From the NCBI RefSeq assembly GCF_945859705.1, contig NC_079134.1, positions 158,383,718 through 158,447,717 of the forward strand: a stretch of 64,000 nt of DNA, read 5' to 3'. The notes under the pieces were generated by a model, which saw only the letters and a program-made list of their open reading frames with translations, did not search any database and had not been told where the DNA came from. Made by a program: the position numbers and the translations under genes. Origin of the DNA: Episyrphus balteatus (taxonomy: Eukaryota; Arthropoda; Insecta; Diptera; Syrphidae). Shown here one piece after another: positions 22,203-34,100 of the stretch. Numbering within the stretch: position 1 is the first letter of the stretch; every line of letters starts with the position of its first letter.

Positions 22203-23560
22203 AGTTTTACATATCTAGTGGAACTTTATTAAAATTCGAATACACAACTAATAGTTGTGTATTGTATTCAAAGCTAGCTGGACAAACATTTTTTTTTGTA
22301 TTATTTTTTGGTATTCTATTATGATGTTACCAAAAAAAAAAAGGTGTTGTTAAGTCTTAAAATGGAAGAAAATTTAATTTTATTTCAAGACTTTATTTCA
22401 ATTATTTGTTCTGACTTCGTCAAGCGTTTTAAAAATGTATCCGCATGTTACCATCGTGAAATGGTGCTTAGGACCTCGCTCAATATTCTATTTATCAGAA
22501 TCCCTTAAGGGTTTTTGTGAATAGCTGCGGCCTCCATACAATATTTTTTTTTTGTTCAGATTTATAGGAAAAAAACGTATTTTCGATATTTTCAAAAATC
22601 GTTAATCAGATTTTTGTGAATCGCAAATTACTTTTTTTGACTCCTCATGATAATATAAGATAAAAAGATTAAATACAATTTTTCGATATCTCGCTTCGTT
22701 TTCGAGATATAGATAGTTTTGATAAACAACTCCCAAAATCGATTGCTCGATGTCGGCTCTTCCCCATCTATTTAGTACATTATGTACTCCGATGCCTCAT
22801 ATCGGACTTATAATTAGATACATATGTATATATATATCTGAAAATCAATAAGGCACTTATAGAAATACATTAGGGTGGGTCAAACAAATCGACATTCGTT
22901 TTTTTGATTTGGTACCTCGAAAACTCGATTTCTAGACACCTCTAGAATATACTCACCAAATATGAGCTCTTTATCCTAATGGGAAGGTTCTCCGCTTTTC
23001 AATTTTCCATTTTTACATCAAGCTTCCACCAAAAAAAATTATTTTTTTATTAATTGACTTTTTAGCCAATTTTTTTTACATATTCTTGTAGAAAATTAAA
23101 CGCTCTACAAAAAAGATTAAATACACTTTTTTGAATTATCTAACCGTTTAGTAGATATTTGAGGTCCAAAAATCGAGAAAATCTTTAAAAATTCGTTTTT
23201 TGTTCTTAATTTTATAACAAATTGAAAAATTATAATAATCAAACACGCGTGACATATTCTTGTAGAAAACAAATTGTTCCACAAAAAAGGTCTTAATAAC
23301 TTTTTTTATTAATCTAACCATTTGAAAGATATTCGAGGTCAAAGTAAAACAAAAATATAAAAACTTTTTTTACTTTTCGAAATTTTCTAATTCACTGAGA
23401 AGTCATTATTATTAAATTGGTAAGATGGATTATTGTAGCGGGTTAAATGTTCTACAAAAAAGTCCTTGACATCAAATTGGTTGCTTTAACCGTTTAGAAG
23501 ATATTTCCATTTTTTTTTTTACCCACTCTAAAATACATATTTTAGATAGATTGGCAAAAT
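22203..23560. mobile_element. 1.36-kb insertion splitting the RTE remnant, 12-bp direct repeat
   Basis: The 12-bp sequence TGCACAGTGTGC occurs at 22191-22202 and 23561-23572, exactly where the RTE homology stops and resumes, so it reads as a target duplication. The inserted DNA has no coding capacity and no obvious terminal inverted repeat. A small hairpin (AATACACAACT/AGTTGTGTATT) lies near its left end, and a further element sits inside it at 22871-23530. Confidence 0.6.
22871..23530. mobile_element. hAT-like MITE with 8-bp target duplication
   Basis: This 660-bp element has inverted ends TAGGGTGGGT (22871-22880) and ACCCACTCTA (23521-23530). Perfect 8-bp repeats AAATACAT flank it at 22863-22870 and 23531-23538, the target-site length of hAT, P and Merlin elements. 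The interior holds three diverged units of roughly 150-180 bp, each with a TCTACAAAAAAG-like and a CCGTTTAGAAGATATT-like block. It encodes no protein. Confidence 0.88.
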
Positions 23561-23572
23561 TGCACAGTGTGC

Positions 23573-23745
23573 GGTGGAGACATAATTAGTGCATGTGTGA
23601 TTGTTCTGGAAAGAAATGGGTACAGCGAAACGCGAAAAAGACAAAATACCTCAATTTTCTCATCAATAAAGTAGCATTCCTGACGTTTATTTGATTAGAG
23701 TAGTGCTTTCCGAGTTTAAAAAGTTCCATCTTCAATACCGAAGTT
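23573..23745 (+). pseudogene. RTE reverse transcriptase remnant, right piece
   Basis: It matches about 1190-1420 of the RTE copy: GTTCTGGAAAG, GCGAAACGCGAAAAAGACA, CATTCCTGACGTTTATTTGA and GTAGTGCTTTCCGAG. It is much more diverged than the 233-2047 copy and full of small gaps, consistent with an old insertion later split by the 22203-23560 element. Confidence 0.8.
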
Positions 23746-26700
23746 TCAAAGTTAATAATTAAAAAAAACAAGCTTAAACTTATAAAGGACGAAAGGGTAA
23801 AAGCTCGGCACTAAAACTTCTTTTATACTTAATCCACTGGTCAACAAATAGGAACATTTGATTTAGAGCCGATTTTTCAATCTTCTAATAAACAGTCAGC
23901 TAACTTATTACGCTCCTAAAAATTATTCTACTGAAAAGCAAAAAAAAAAATTGTCAAATTTAAAAATATTCAAAATTAAACGTCATTCTTATTCATAATT
24001 GTTTTTGTTTTCTTGTGTTCCGCTGTATTTTTTTCAAAATTTCTTTCAAAACAGCTTTGACAATTGACACAATATTTTTGTTGAGATTATTCCTTAGAAT
24101 AAATTTTATTCGTCTCTGAAAGAAGCAGACAGTTTTATTCCTCTATTAAATGTTTTATTCTAGTAATAAGCTACATATATCTGACTGTTGAAAAATTGAT
24201 TTTCTCTCTATCTGGGAAATAAGTACTAACTGACTGTTTAACTGACTATTCAAAAATTGGCCCTTAATGATAAAAAAAAATAAATTAATTACTTTTCATA
24301 AGCTTGAAACGTTTCTTGTTTTTCTGATTTTCTCGTAAACGACCCAACCGATTTTAATGCAAATTTTTGTTTTAGATTAAAAAAAAAAGTCTCCAACGAT
24401 TTTAAAAAGAAAAATTCTAGATTTATTTTAATTATAGAAGAAAATTGGAAGTGAAAACCATTTAAAAAATGCAAAACCAGTAACTTTTAAAAGAAAAGCT
24501 TATATTTATTTACATTTCCTTATTAAATATTTCTTGTAAAACTAAAAAAAAAATTATTGTTTTAGTTTTTTTGTTTTCACATAAAAAGCAATTTATGTAC
24601 AACGATTGCAATTCTTATTGACTTATTACTTGAAAAATTATTTTATTTTTTTGTAAAATAATTTATGTAGAATAAAACAAACGAAAAATATCTTCAATGC
24701 CTTACCCATTTTTTGTACGATTTAAAGCTTCCACTCAAAAGACCGATAAAATATCTATAAAATTATAACTTTTAGAAACATAAAAGATGGACTAAGTTTC
24801 CCAAGCTGCAGTGTTTCTAGTTCGTAAATGTATCTTCTGATTAGATTAAAAATGTCATGTAATGTAGTAAATGTAATATTACATGTAATGATTTTTACAA
24901 TGTAATGATTTTTATGGAATTTTGAAACTAATTTTTGTTGGTTTTTAAAATTTCTCTGATTGCAGTTGCAATTGCAAAAACCTGCATTTCTTTTTCTTAA
25001 AAATCTCACAAAAAAACTTGTATAAATATGATGTCTTTTATAAATAAAAAATAGTTAGAGATGTTTTTTAAAAAAGTTATTCTTATGCATATTGTAAAAT
25101 AATTTTCTAAAATTTAAAAAAAAGTTGACATTTTTAAGATAATATTAATCTTACTTAATCAGGAAATTTAAAAAAAAATTAATCAACCTGTTTTCCAAAA
25201 ACGGATTTAAGAAAAAAAAAAATAAAGAAAGAATATATTTGAATATTATGCTACTCTTCAATAACAACAATTTTTATCTAGGTACGATACAAATTATAAA
25301 CATTGTGAAATTCTCAATAGACACGCCTATTTTTACTATTAAATATTTATTATATAAATTAAAAAAAAAAATTACTAAAATTTTACATTGAATAAATTTT
25401 TTAGATAAAGATATTATAATAATAGAAAATAAAGAATGGATATAAAATAGAGATTCTTTTATGTATCATAAATCAATTGTTACCTCATTTTTTAAAATCT
25501 AATATGAATTTTCAAAGATACACTCAACTACAGAATATATTAAAAAAAAAGTCACTGTGGTGTATGAGTAACATTTTTTTCTATTGAAATTAGTTTTTAT
25601 TTTTCATTAAATTATTTATTTATTATTTACTATTTATAATTATTTAATTATCAATGAACAAAACTTCTTCAAAAAAAAAAAAATTAATAATTATTGAATC
25701 GCGTTATATCTTCAAGTAGTATTTTCAAACAGTAGAAAAAAATTGCTAAGAACGATTCACTATTTTAGCAGAAGATTTAGGACTTAATAAGAATACATTT
25801 TTAAGAAGTTAGCCTCATTTTCAAGAGAAATTACGCACTTGTTAATAAATTAAAAAATTAACCATACCATTACAAAAGTTAGTTAATTCTCATTTTTACT
25901 CTGTGTTTTATTTAATTTTTTAAGAAACCTCAAATTAACAGGATAACCTCATTCTCATTCATATCTGGTTTTGATTCAATGACATTAAATTGAGTGATAA
26001 TTGCAAGGCATAATATACCTACCTGACTATGTAACATTTCTGCACACAAAACTATATTTAAAATTCCTTGGCCATGCTTGACATTCGTCTAAATACCATG
26101 ATTACCAGGTTTTTATTACTTGTCTTTTCAACATCAATTATCCTTCAATTACTCTAACTAGCATGTGGTTTGGGTAACAACTCCTCCCATAAATAGTATA
26201 TCACCTCTAATTAATACAAACATACATTTAAATACCCATTATACCTATACTGCTTCTGAGAAACTAATTAAAGAAATAAAAAAAAAAAACTTAAGGTGAG
26301 GGAGTACAAGAGACCCATGGCGCCATAAGTATATAATTGTCATGGAAGTTCAAGACGACCCACACTTTTGCATTCCAAGTTTTATACAAAATAGAAGCAA
26401 TAAATGCAAAACAAAGACACATAAAATAGAGAGGAGTAAATTTCCATTTCATTAAAAATATAGAAAAACACCCATGAATGTTTCTCAAGCTCAAGCCAGC
26501 ATAAAAATGTGGTGGAGAAAAGTCATTCGTCTATCATGTTGTCATGTCAGAGTTAGCCCACTTGCTTATATGCTACTAGGATGATGGATATCAAGCAATT
26601 ATTTGCCCATCTGTCATTCACAAAACTTGTCAGATGGCATTTTCTTCAATTGGACTTGAAAAGTTCATTGGGTTTCGGACAGTTTTTCCTCCCAAAAATT

Positions 26701-29344
26701 AGCCGGATGTTTTGGCTAAAACAAAATAATATAAAGATTTAGTGTCACTGGTCTATTCGTCTATATTTGGTTGACAACTCAAACAATTGAAATGGAAAAC
26801 AAAAAAAAAAAAAAAATTCATTGACTTTAGACCAAATTCATAAATCAATTAAAAATTCAAATTACATATTAATTGCACACGTTGGTGTACGTTTATTTTT
26901 TTAAACTTTGGCTCACAAGTTTGGCAAAGACTATTTTTATAATGATACGGGTAAGGTGAGGGTGTTTGGGATTAATTATAATTAAAAAATATTTAAATAC
27001 TGGTTAATTGCTCGTCTGTAAATTTATTTGCTAACAAAAAAGGTTAAAATCATCATCAGCATTCGCAGCTTGGTTTGTGTCATAAAAATTGCTACGTAAG
27101 TAGATAAGTTTTGTTGTCTTGTTTACCTTGCGGTAGGTAGGAGGGGATTTTTTTCGTGTGTTTGTTTTCTTCTGAATGATATTATTTCTGTGAAAAATTA
27201 ATTGATTAATAGGAAATTTAAATCTAAAACGTTCCTTAAACTTGATAAGCAGAACACATTCTTTAAAAAAAAAAAAAAAACATTTTGACGGTGTGGACCT
27301 AGGCTTCTTAATCCGCACCAATTTTGTACCTTATTCGGTGTCGTAAGTGTTACTAGAACCTTCCATATAATTCGTATCTTCTTCTTTACTCACCGTTTAT
27401 GGAAACTTTCCAAAAACAATTGAAAGTACTTTTCTTTTCTTTTAAAGCATTCTTAAGCGTGGTTATTGTTCTGTTGATGGTTTTCGCGTTTGACGAAATT
27501 ATAAATGCTTTTTTTTTAAAGAAGAGATACAAAATTAAATATTTAACCTGCTTGCACGTATTTGCTCACAAGCCAAAAAATGCATTAAATAAATAATTAT
27601 TTTATTAAAAAAAATATTAAAATAGGTACATTATTTGTTTTAAAATTACCAAAATATGTTTTTGAGTGGTTTTGTTATCCTTACAAATTATGCCATTTAA
27701 TTTCTTGAATAGCAAAGAATTTGTTTGAAAAGCTGTTGAAGCATTTTTAAAACAATTTTATATATAAAAAAAAAAAATCAAAATTATTTCAAAAACTAGC
27801 ATCCGTAAAATTTTTTTTAGAATTTGGTGAAGTCATTTACGAGAAAGTCAAAAATTAAGGTTCTTTGAGAGATACTGTTAATAATGGTTAAAAAAGTATT
27901 TTTTTTTTTTTTTTGTTTCAAAAGTATAGGACATTATTTTAATCTTTAAAACCAAAATCGTTACAGCGATTTTTAAGAAAAAAAAAACCTTTTTGATCAT
28001 TGGATACTATCAACGGAAAAGCACTAATGTTGGAGCTTCTAATAAAGAAATTTCTAAAAAGTTTAGAAATTATATGCGACCATATACGATTACAATTCAA
28101 CAACTGCTGCAGTGGCCCTTGATAAGGGACTATTGTTGTTAAAATCTTTATGTTACATTTTATTACCGTAAGAATAAGTATTCTACTGAAGTATTGGACC
28201 TTATGAAAGTTAAACTTAAGTTTTTAAACGAACTACACGAATCATTGGCTTATTACAGAATCTACTACCTCTTTAAAAAAATACACTGTCTTCCAAAATT
28301 ATTTTATGACATCTCTGCATTCCTAGTTAATATCCTAAACTTAACGTTTTTATCAAATTTCATGAGGGTAAGCCATACTTTTTTTTTCAATAAAAAACGC
28401 CCTTTTTACCATGAAACCCATATAGAAACTTTAAATTCTTTGCTCCGATCTCAAATATTACATTATTACTGGATTTGAACATGGTACTATTATTATTACT
28501 TGGTTTTTGCAACAGGTACATCCAAATTTTGTCTACACCTAAAAAGAAAACCATGGAAAAGACAACATTTTTAATAAAGTTTATAAAGGCCATTTATACC
28601 AATGATTTTATTTATCCTGGATTATCCTTATTAAAAAAAAAAAACACACTTTCAAAAAAAAATATTGCTTCATCTTAAACCTTCATGAACCATATTTTTC
28701 ACATAGGTTTTTTCCTATTAGTCAATTCTATTAAAAAAAAGCAACTCTGTGTTAAATCGGGAATAATATTTCTAAGACTAATAGTATTGATGTCATTAGA
28801 TTTAGCATTAAAAAATAACTCAAAAACATGTGTCGTATGATTATGTTCGAAAAAAACAATTTATTTCAGTGTTTTGTTGACCCTCTCTCTCTCTCTCTTC
28901 TGCGAAAAAATATTTTTCTACCAATTTTTTTAAAGACTCTTTTGATCCTTGCTTCTTACTCCCAAAGCAAACTTTTTGTCAACTGAATTTTCAACGTTTT
29001 TTTTTTTATTAAAAGCCAGTCACTGTGGCGTATGCGTAATATTTTGTTTTATAGAAAAACAAAAACTTCAAAAAAACTATATTTCTTTTGATGAGTTATT
29101 TTACCAAGTGATTACTTAATTAAAGATGTTTGATGTTTGTTCGATAATTTTCTGATCTTATGAATAATGTACATACAGTGGGTTGCCTTATTAATAGGGA
29201 CAAGCGATTTTTTTTTTTTTTTTGGTTTACGTTGCTCAATTTTTCTTGTTTTTTCCGAAGTACCTGAAATTTTTCTTGTCTTACTTAGTTATAATTATCA
29301 AGTAGATATGAATTGACATAAATAAAGTAAAAAAATGATAATTT
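23746..29344. other. Unique AT-rich DNA, no gene recognised
   Basis: No gene is supported. A (CT)n run lies at about 28880-28900. A weak family-A-like block (CTGTTAATAATGGTTAAAAA) lies at about 27870-27990. The many short open stretches are typical of AT-rich DNA and show no domains. Confidence 0.4.
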
Positions 29345-30110
29345 TAGTAAAAAAAAATAAATTGCACGACTGGGGTCGCACGTACTTGCTCTTATGCTTA
29401 AAGTAACTATAATGTTAAAGCTTTTTATTCAAGAAATTTAAAATTTTATATTTTGAAGAAATTTCATAAGTAGTATAAAAAAATTAAATCTGTTTTTATA
29501 ATTAATTAAACTCCGTTTTAAATTATCTTAAAAAAAAAAAAAAATATGCCATTTTATTTCTTGTAGAAAAAGGTATTTTTAGAAAAAAATTTTCGAAAAT
29601 TGTAGGAGCCGTTTTTTAAAAAAATAGTTTTTTATATATAAAAATTTTTTAACATTTTTCAAAAAATAAGTTGGTATGCCATTTTTAAGAAATAATTAAT
29701 TTACACATAAAAACTAAATTTCAAAATTTTTCATTCATTCGTTTTCAAAAAATTGATTTTTCAAAAAAAAATTTTGAAATATTTTTTAAAAATCCAAAAA
29801 TGCGTTTTTTGAAAATTTTCTAAATTTTTAATATTATTTTTACTTACACACTTTTGTATAAAAATTTTCATTTAAATCGGGTTAATGTTGTACGAGATAT
29901 TAAGAAACGAAAAAAACCGTTCTATGACAGGTACCGTTAATAACGGTACAAAAAATATTTTTTTTATTTCAAAAGTTGGCTCTTATGTGTAGTAATACAC
30001 ACAAAAATTTTAATCAAAATCGTTAGAGCCGTTTTTGAAAAAAATTAACTTTTCTATTTCCGTTATATGGCAGGTACCGTTAGTTTTGGTCATAAAAAAA
30101 AATTTCAATT
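29345..30110 (-). mobile_element. Family A-related element, inverted copy of 9.4-10.0 kb
   Basis: It begins GCACGACTGGGGTCGCACGT (about 29364) followed by ACTTGCTCTTATGCT. It runs antiparallel to 9990-9420, through TTTTTATTCAAGAAATTTAAA, GACAGGTACCGTTAATAACG and TTCTATTTCCGTTATATGGC. The far terminal inverted repeat is missing; the element runs into a short palindrome instead. Confidence 0.75.
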
Positions 30111-30120
30111 TCCCCTTCAC

Positions 30121-30193
30121 TTCACTCGGAGTTGAACGAAACTTGAGAATTTTTAATATAAAAATTCTCAAGTTTCGTTCAACTCCGAGTGAA
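30121..30193. repeat. Hairpin: perfect 34-bp arms, 5-nt loop
   Basis: The left arm 30121-30154 (TTCACTCGGAGTTGAACGAA and on) is mirrored exactly in 30160-30193, leaving AATAT as the loop. It directly follows the family-A-related element. Confidence 0.95.
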
Positions 30194-30260
30194 AAAAAAT
30201 GGACCTTAGTTGGCCAAAATGAAAATTTGAATTCAAATTCTCTCAAGAGCTATCAAAAAA

Positions 30261-31091
30261 TGTAAATACTCCAAACCCTGCCAATTCAAGTGAACACTTT
30301 GATTTACGTCACAATTGATATCTTAAACTTATTCATATTTTCATTCCAAATCTGTACCTCAAACTTTTGGTAAAAGTTACATTCTAGGAACCACAATACC
30401 TTAAGTGGCTTATTTAAGAATATGTACGAGTAGATAAACAGTAGAGAGTAAAAGAAAAATACTATTCAATCAATGACACATTTGTAAACACATTAATTTT
30501 AATTCGTATCCGATTGCAATGTTACTACATAAGTTGTATGAAGAATTCAATTGAAGTAAACATTTTTTCAATCAAAATAAAAAAAAAAAAAAAAAAAAAA
30601 AAATCGTGAGTGCAATAAACATGTTAGACTAAAGACCTCGAATAATTTGACAAGAAAAAGTGTCGTCATAGAAGTTGTTTGTAAACACATTTCGTGTACC
30701 TAGTTTTTTTTTTTGCAAATTCTAAGTAAAATTATTTTTTTTTCTATTAAATTTAAATTCTTAGGCGCGTATACACTTTTAAAAAAGATTGATGAGCCAA
30801 ACACATAATTTTTGATTGGTTATCAGTTATAATCAAGGTAGAATAAATTTAATTTTATACAAAGTTGCGGTGTTTATGTTAAACTAAAAAAAAAAAAAAA
30901 TTAATTTTGTATTGATGTTAAAAAAAAATTTAGTTGTCAATGCGATATGATTTTGTATAATTTTCATTGAAAAAAGAACAAAATATAATAAAAACTTTAG
31001 TGAGAACCAAAACAAAACTAAAAAAAAGATTTTTTTAAGAACTAAAGTGGAGATCAAAATAAAACATCGTGGATAACTTGGATCGAAGAAA
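30261..31091 (+). other. Likely 5' flank / 5' UTR of the channel gene
   Basis: AT-rich DNA with an A run of about 33 at 30570-30603. An initiator-like TCAGTT is at 30823-30828, but no convincing TATA or downstream element accompanies it. An in-frame TAA at 31074-31076 precedes the proposed start codon at 31092, so the open frame cannot extend further upstream without splicing. Confidence 0.3.
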
Positions 31092-31136
31092 ATGGTGCAG
31101 TCAATTGATATTGCTGCAATCGCTGGCATTGACTCG
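31092..31136 (+). CDS. CngA: CNG channel exon 1 (candidate start exon)
   Basis: ATG in a good fly context (GAAAATGG) encodes MVQSIDIAAIAGIDS, then a GTGAGA donor at 31137. The 15 codons end in phase 0, exactly the phase required by the next exon at 37922, and an in-frame stop lies 18 nt upstream of the ATG. Adding this exon gives a 646-aa protein, normal for the family. It is too short to prove by homology; an alternative upstream start exon outside my recognition is possible. Confidence 0.55.
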
Positions 31137-34100
31137 GTGAGAACATTTTTTTTATTTTAATTTAATTTTAAACAAAATATGTAAATATTTAAATTCACAG
31201 AAAATTTTTCATTTCATACTATTTACATTAATATTTCATTTTTTTGTTGTTATGTAAATCTTAGTTATTTATTTTAATGATGTTTCATGTAATTAAAATT
31301 AATTCTGTGTATATTAAAAATATGGAACAATAAATTCATAGAAATTATGGGACAGTCATACAACATAAGTATATAAAATATGACAACAAAATAAAAAAAG
31401 AAATTTATATGCTCGTTAAAAAATAAACAACTGTGTAAATGAAATAATAAAGTACCATTTAATATGAAATATCATTTAGACAAATTGCCTTTGGTTCCGA
31501 AATAACAACTCACATAAATTTGATGTCCTTTTCGTTTAAGGTATAAATATAGAACTTAAATGACCAACTGACAATCAAATGGAATTATAATTGTTTTTAT
31601 TTTTAATTCTTTAAATTGAAAAAAAAAAAAAAATGTCGTTTGAAAACAATTGTCCCTTTTTATATTAATAGAAAAGTATATTATAAACATTGATAGAAAT
31701 ACACATTAAGTGTTCATGTGTTTGTTTTAATTGAACAACGAACTTAATATAATGCTGTGTTATTTTATATTTAATCAGATATAAAAGTTTTGTTAAGCTT
31801 ATTTATATATATAAAAATGAAATTTTATTATTTATTAATGAGCAAGTTTGTTAACACATCAATGAAGCTTTAGGCTTTTCTATTAAGTTAAGTTAAATTT
31901 AAAATCATGTGTCCAATTCACACGTGGTTGAAGTGAAACCTTAAAAATCATTTTAAAAAAATCGAAAAAATATAACTTTTTTTTATTCCATCACTTTTTT
32001 TTATATCACAACCTACAATAAATTTTATACCATCTGAAAGCTTATTGTTTCAGCTCAAAATATTTATATCGACCATGTACATACAACATCTACAAAAAGA
32101 GCTAGAATTTTTTTAACTCAATTAGTTTTCATAAAAAAAGCAAAACAATTAAACTCTTTTCTCTTCTAACGCCATTAAATCCATTTTTTAAAAGACAACC
32201 TATAATAAATTTTATATTATTATTATTTCACCTTTTATATGACGCAACAAATCTTCACAGGTGTTTTGAGGTATTTTTCAAGTTTTTCAATTAAAGTAGT
32301 TAACTTGTAGAGTAAGTACCGTTATGTGTGATATATTAAATGAAAGTTAATATTATGAGCATGCGTATTAAAGTTAAATAAATTTGTTATGTGCTCTAGA
32401 TCAAAAGATATAACGTGTTTAGAAAAAGAGCATCTTTTCACCGTTATCTCCGAATTTGGAATATGAAATTAACTGAAATTTTGCACAATCATAATTTATT
32501 TAATTACCTATCTACTGTATAAATTTCATTCATCTATTTATTAAAACAAAAAAGTTATGATCAATTGATTTTTCGTGTCGCTTTTTCGTTTCATCTTGTT
32601 TCAAATCACTACGATACTACAGAAGTTTTCACTTCAAAAAACTGTCTTACATAATATATCCCGGTTGTTTGTTACAACTACATATTGTCGTGAATTACAT
32701 CAACTGTTTACTAATTTAATTCAATTTTTTCTTTAAGTATAATGGTTTAAATTTGATTTTTATGCAACAATTTTAATATTTTGAAATAAAGGAAATACAA
32801 TGAAAAATTGAAATAATTCACTGGACCAAATCATTTGTAAAATTTATTAAATTTGCATCGCAGGTACATCTCAAAAGTTCTATACTAGTGGAATAATTGT
32901 AAATTTTTGTTTGTGATTTTCAAGTGTTCAAAATGCTCGTATTAAAAATTAAGAAATTGAGTTTGAATCCTTCAATATTATAGTTTTATCATAATTTATT
33001 ACAAGAATTTTACCAACCAACGTAATAACGTTTGTAGTTCTAAGAAACAACTCGTTACTGAAAGTTTACATATATTTTGTCTTTAAATTTCAATATGTAT
33101 TCAACCAATAATGTTACATTAAATTAAGAGACAGTTTTTGAAACTTAGAACAATTTTTCTATTACAAACTAAAATGACATTTACGCGATGCCTTCTATTC
33201 AGGTAACATGTGTTACCAAATTAATGTAACGTGAGTTACTTAATTATTTTCAAATTTTTCCTCGAAATATTGAACAAATGTTTAGTTTTGTTACTAATTT
33301 AAAAAGCTTGTAATTTTGTATGTATGGAATCTTTATTTAAAATAAATTAATATTCTAAATTTTATAAAAAAACTTCATACTGTCAGACACTTAAAACTAA
33401 TGTCCAATTTTTTTAATGTTATTTTTTTTTAGTATTAGGTTAAATTAACAAAAATTGTTTTACTTTCTTATAAAAGTACCTAATAGGAATGCTACATTTA
33501 TAGACGATATTTGTTGCAATCAATGTTTCTTTAAAGCAAAATATGTCCACTAGCCATCTCCTCTACCATGAACTTGTACAAAACTTTAAAAACTGATAAA
33601 TCTCTTTTGGAAAATACTAATATCTATTGCTCAGTCTCTTATATATTCTAGTACTTTTTGATGTGCTGTATCGAATCTGAAGTCAGCCTTCGTTTTTTGA
33701 AATATTACCGTTAGAAAATGTCAAAAAACGTTATTTTTGCTGTTTTGAGGATATGTTTTTATGTGGGGTAATTCATTATGTATTAATTTTGAACGGTGCC
33801 TAAAAGAACTGGTTTTATTCTTTCAAAAAATGTTTAAATCTATCCGAAATCTCTTTACTGCCCGATATATTTAAAATTTATGTAGCGGTCTTTGACTCAG
33901 AACCAATCAAATTAAACTTTTTTTTGCCACAAGAACCAAAATATACTTTCGAATCCGCAATCAGAAAAATTTTATTAGCCTTCGTTCTTGAAATATTACC
34001 GTTATAAAATGCAAAAAAAAAGGTTTTTTTTTATAACGATTACACAGCCACACAAAAAAATATAAAAGTTCTGACCTGGGGTTGCGACTAGGTTTTTCAT

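Noticed and set aside
30823..30828. TCAGTT as transcription initiator of the channel gene
   Set aside because: No TATA box at the expected distance and no downstream promoter element; a hexamer alone is too common to call.
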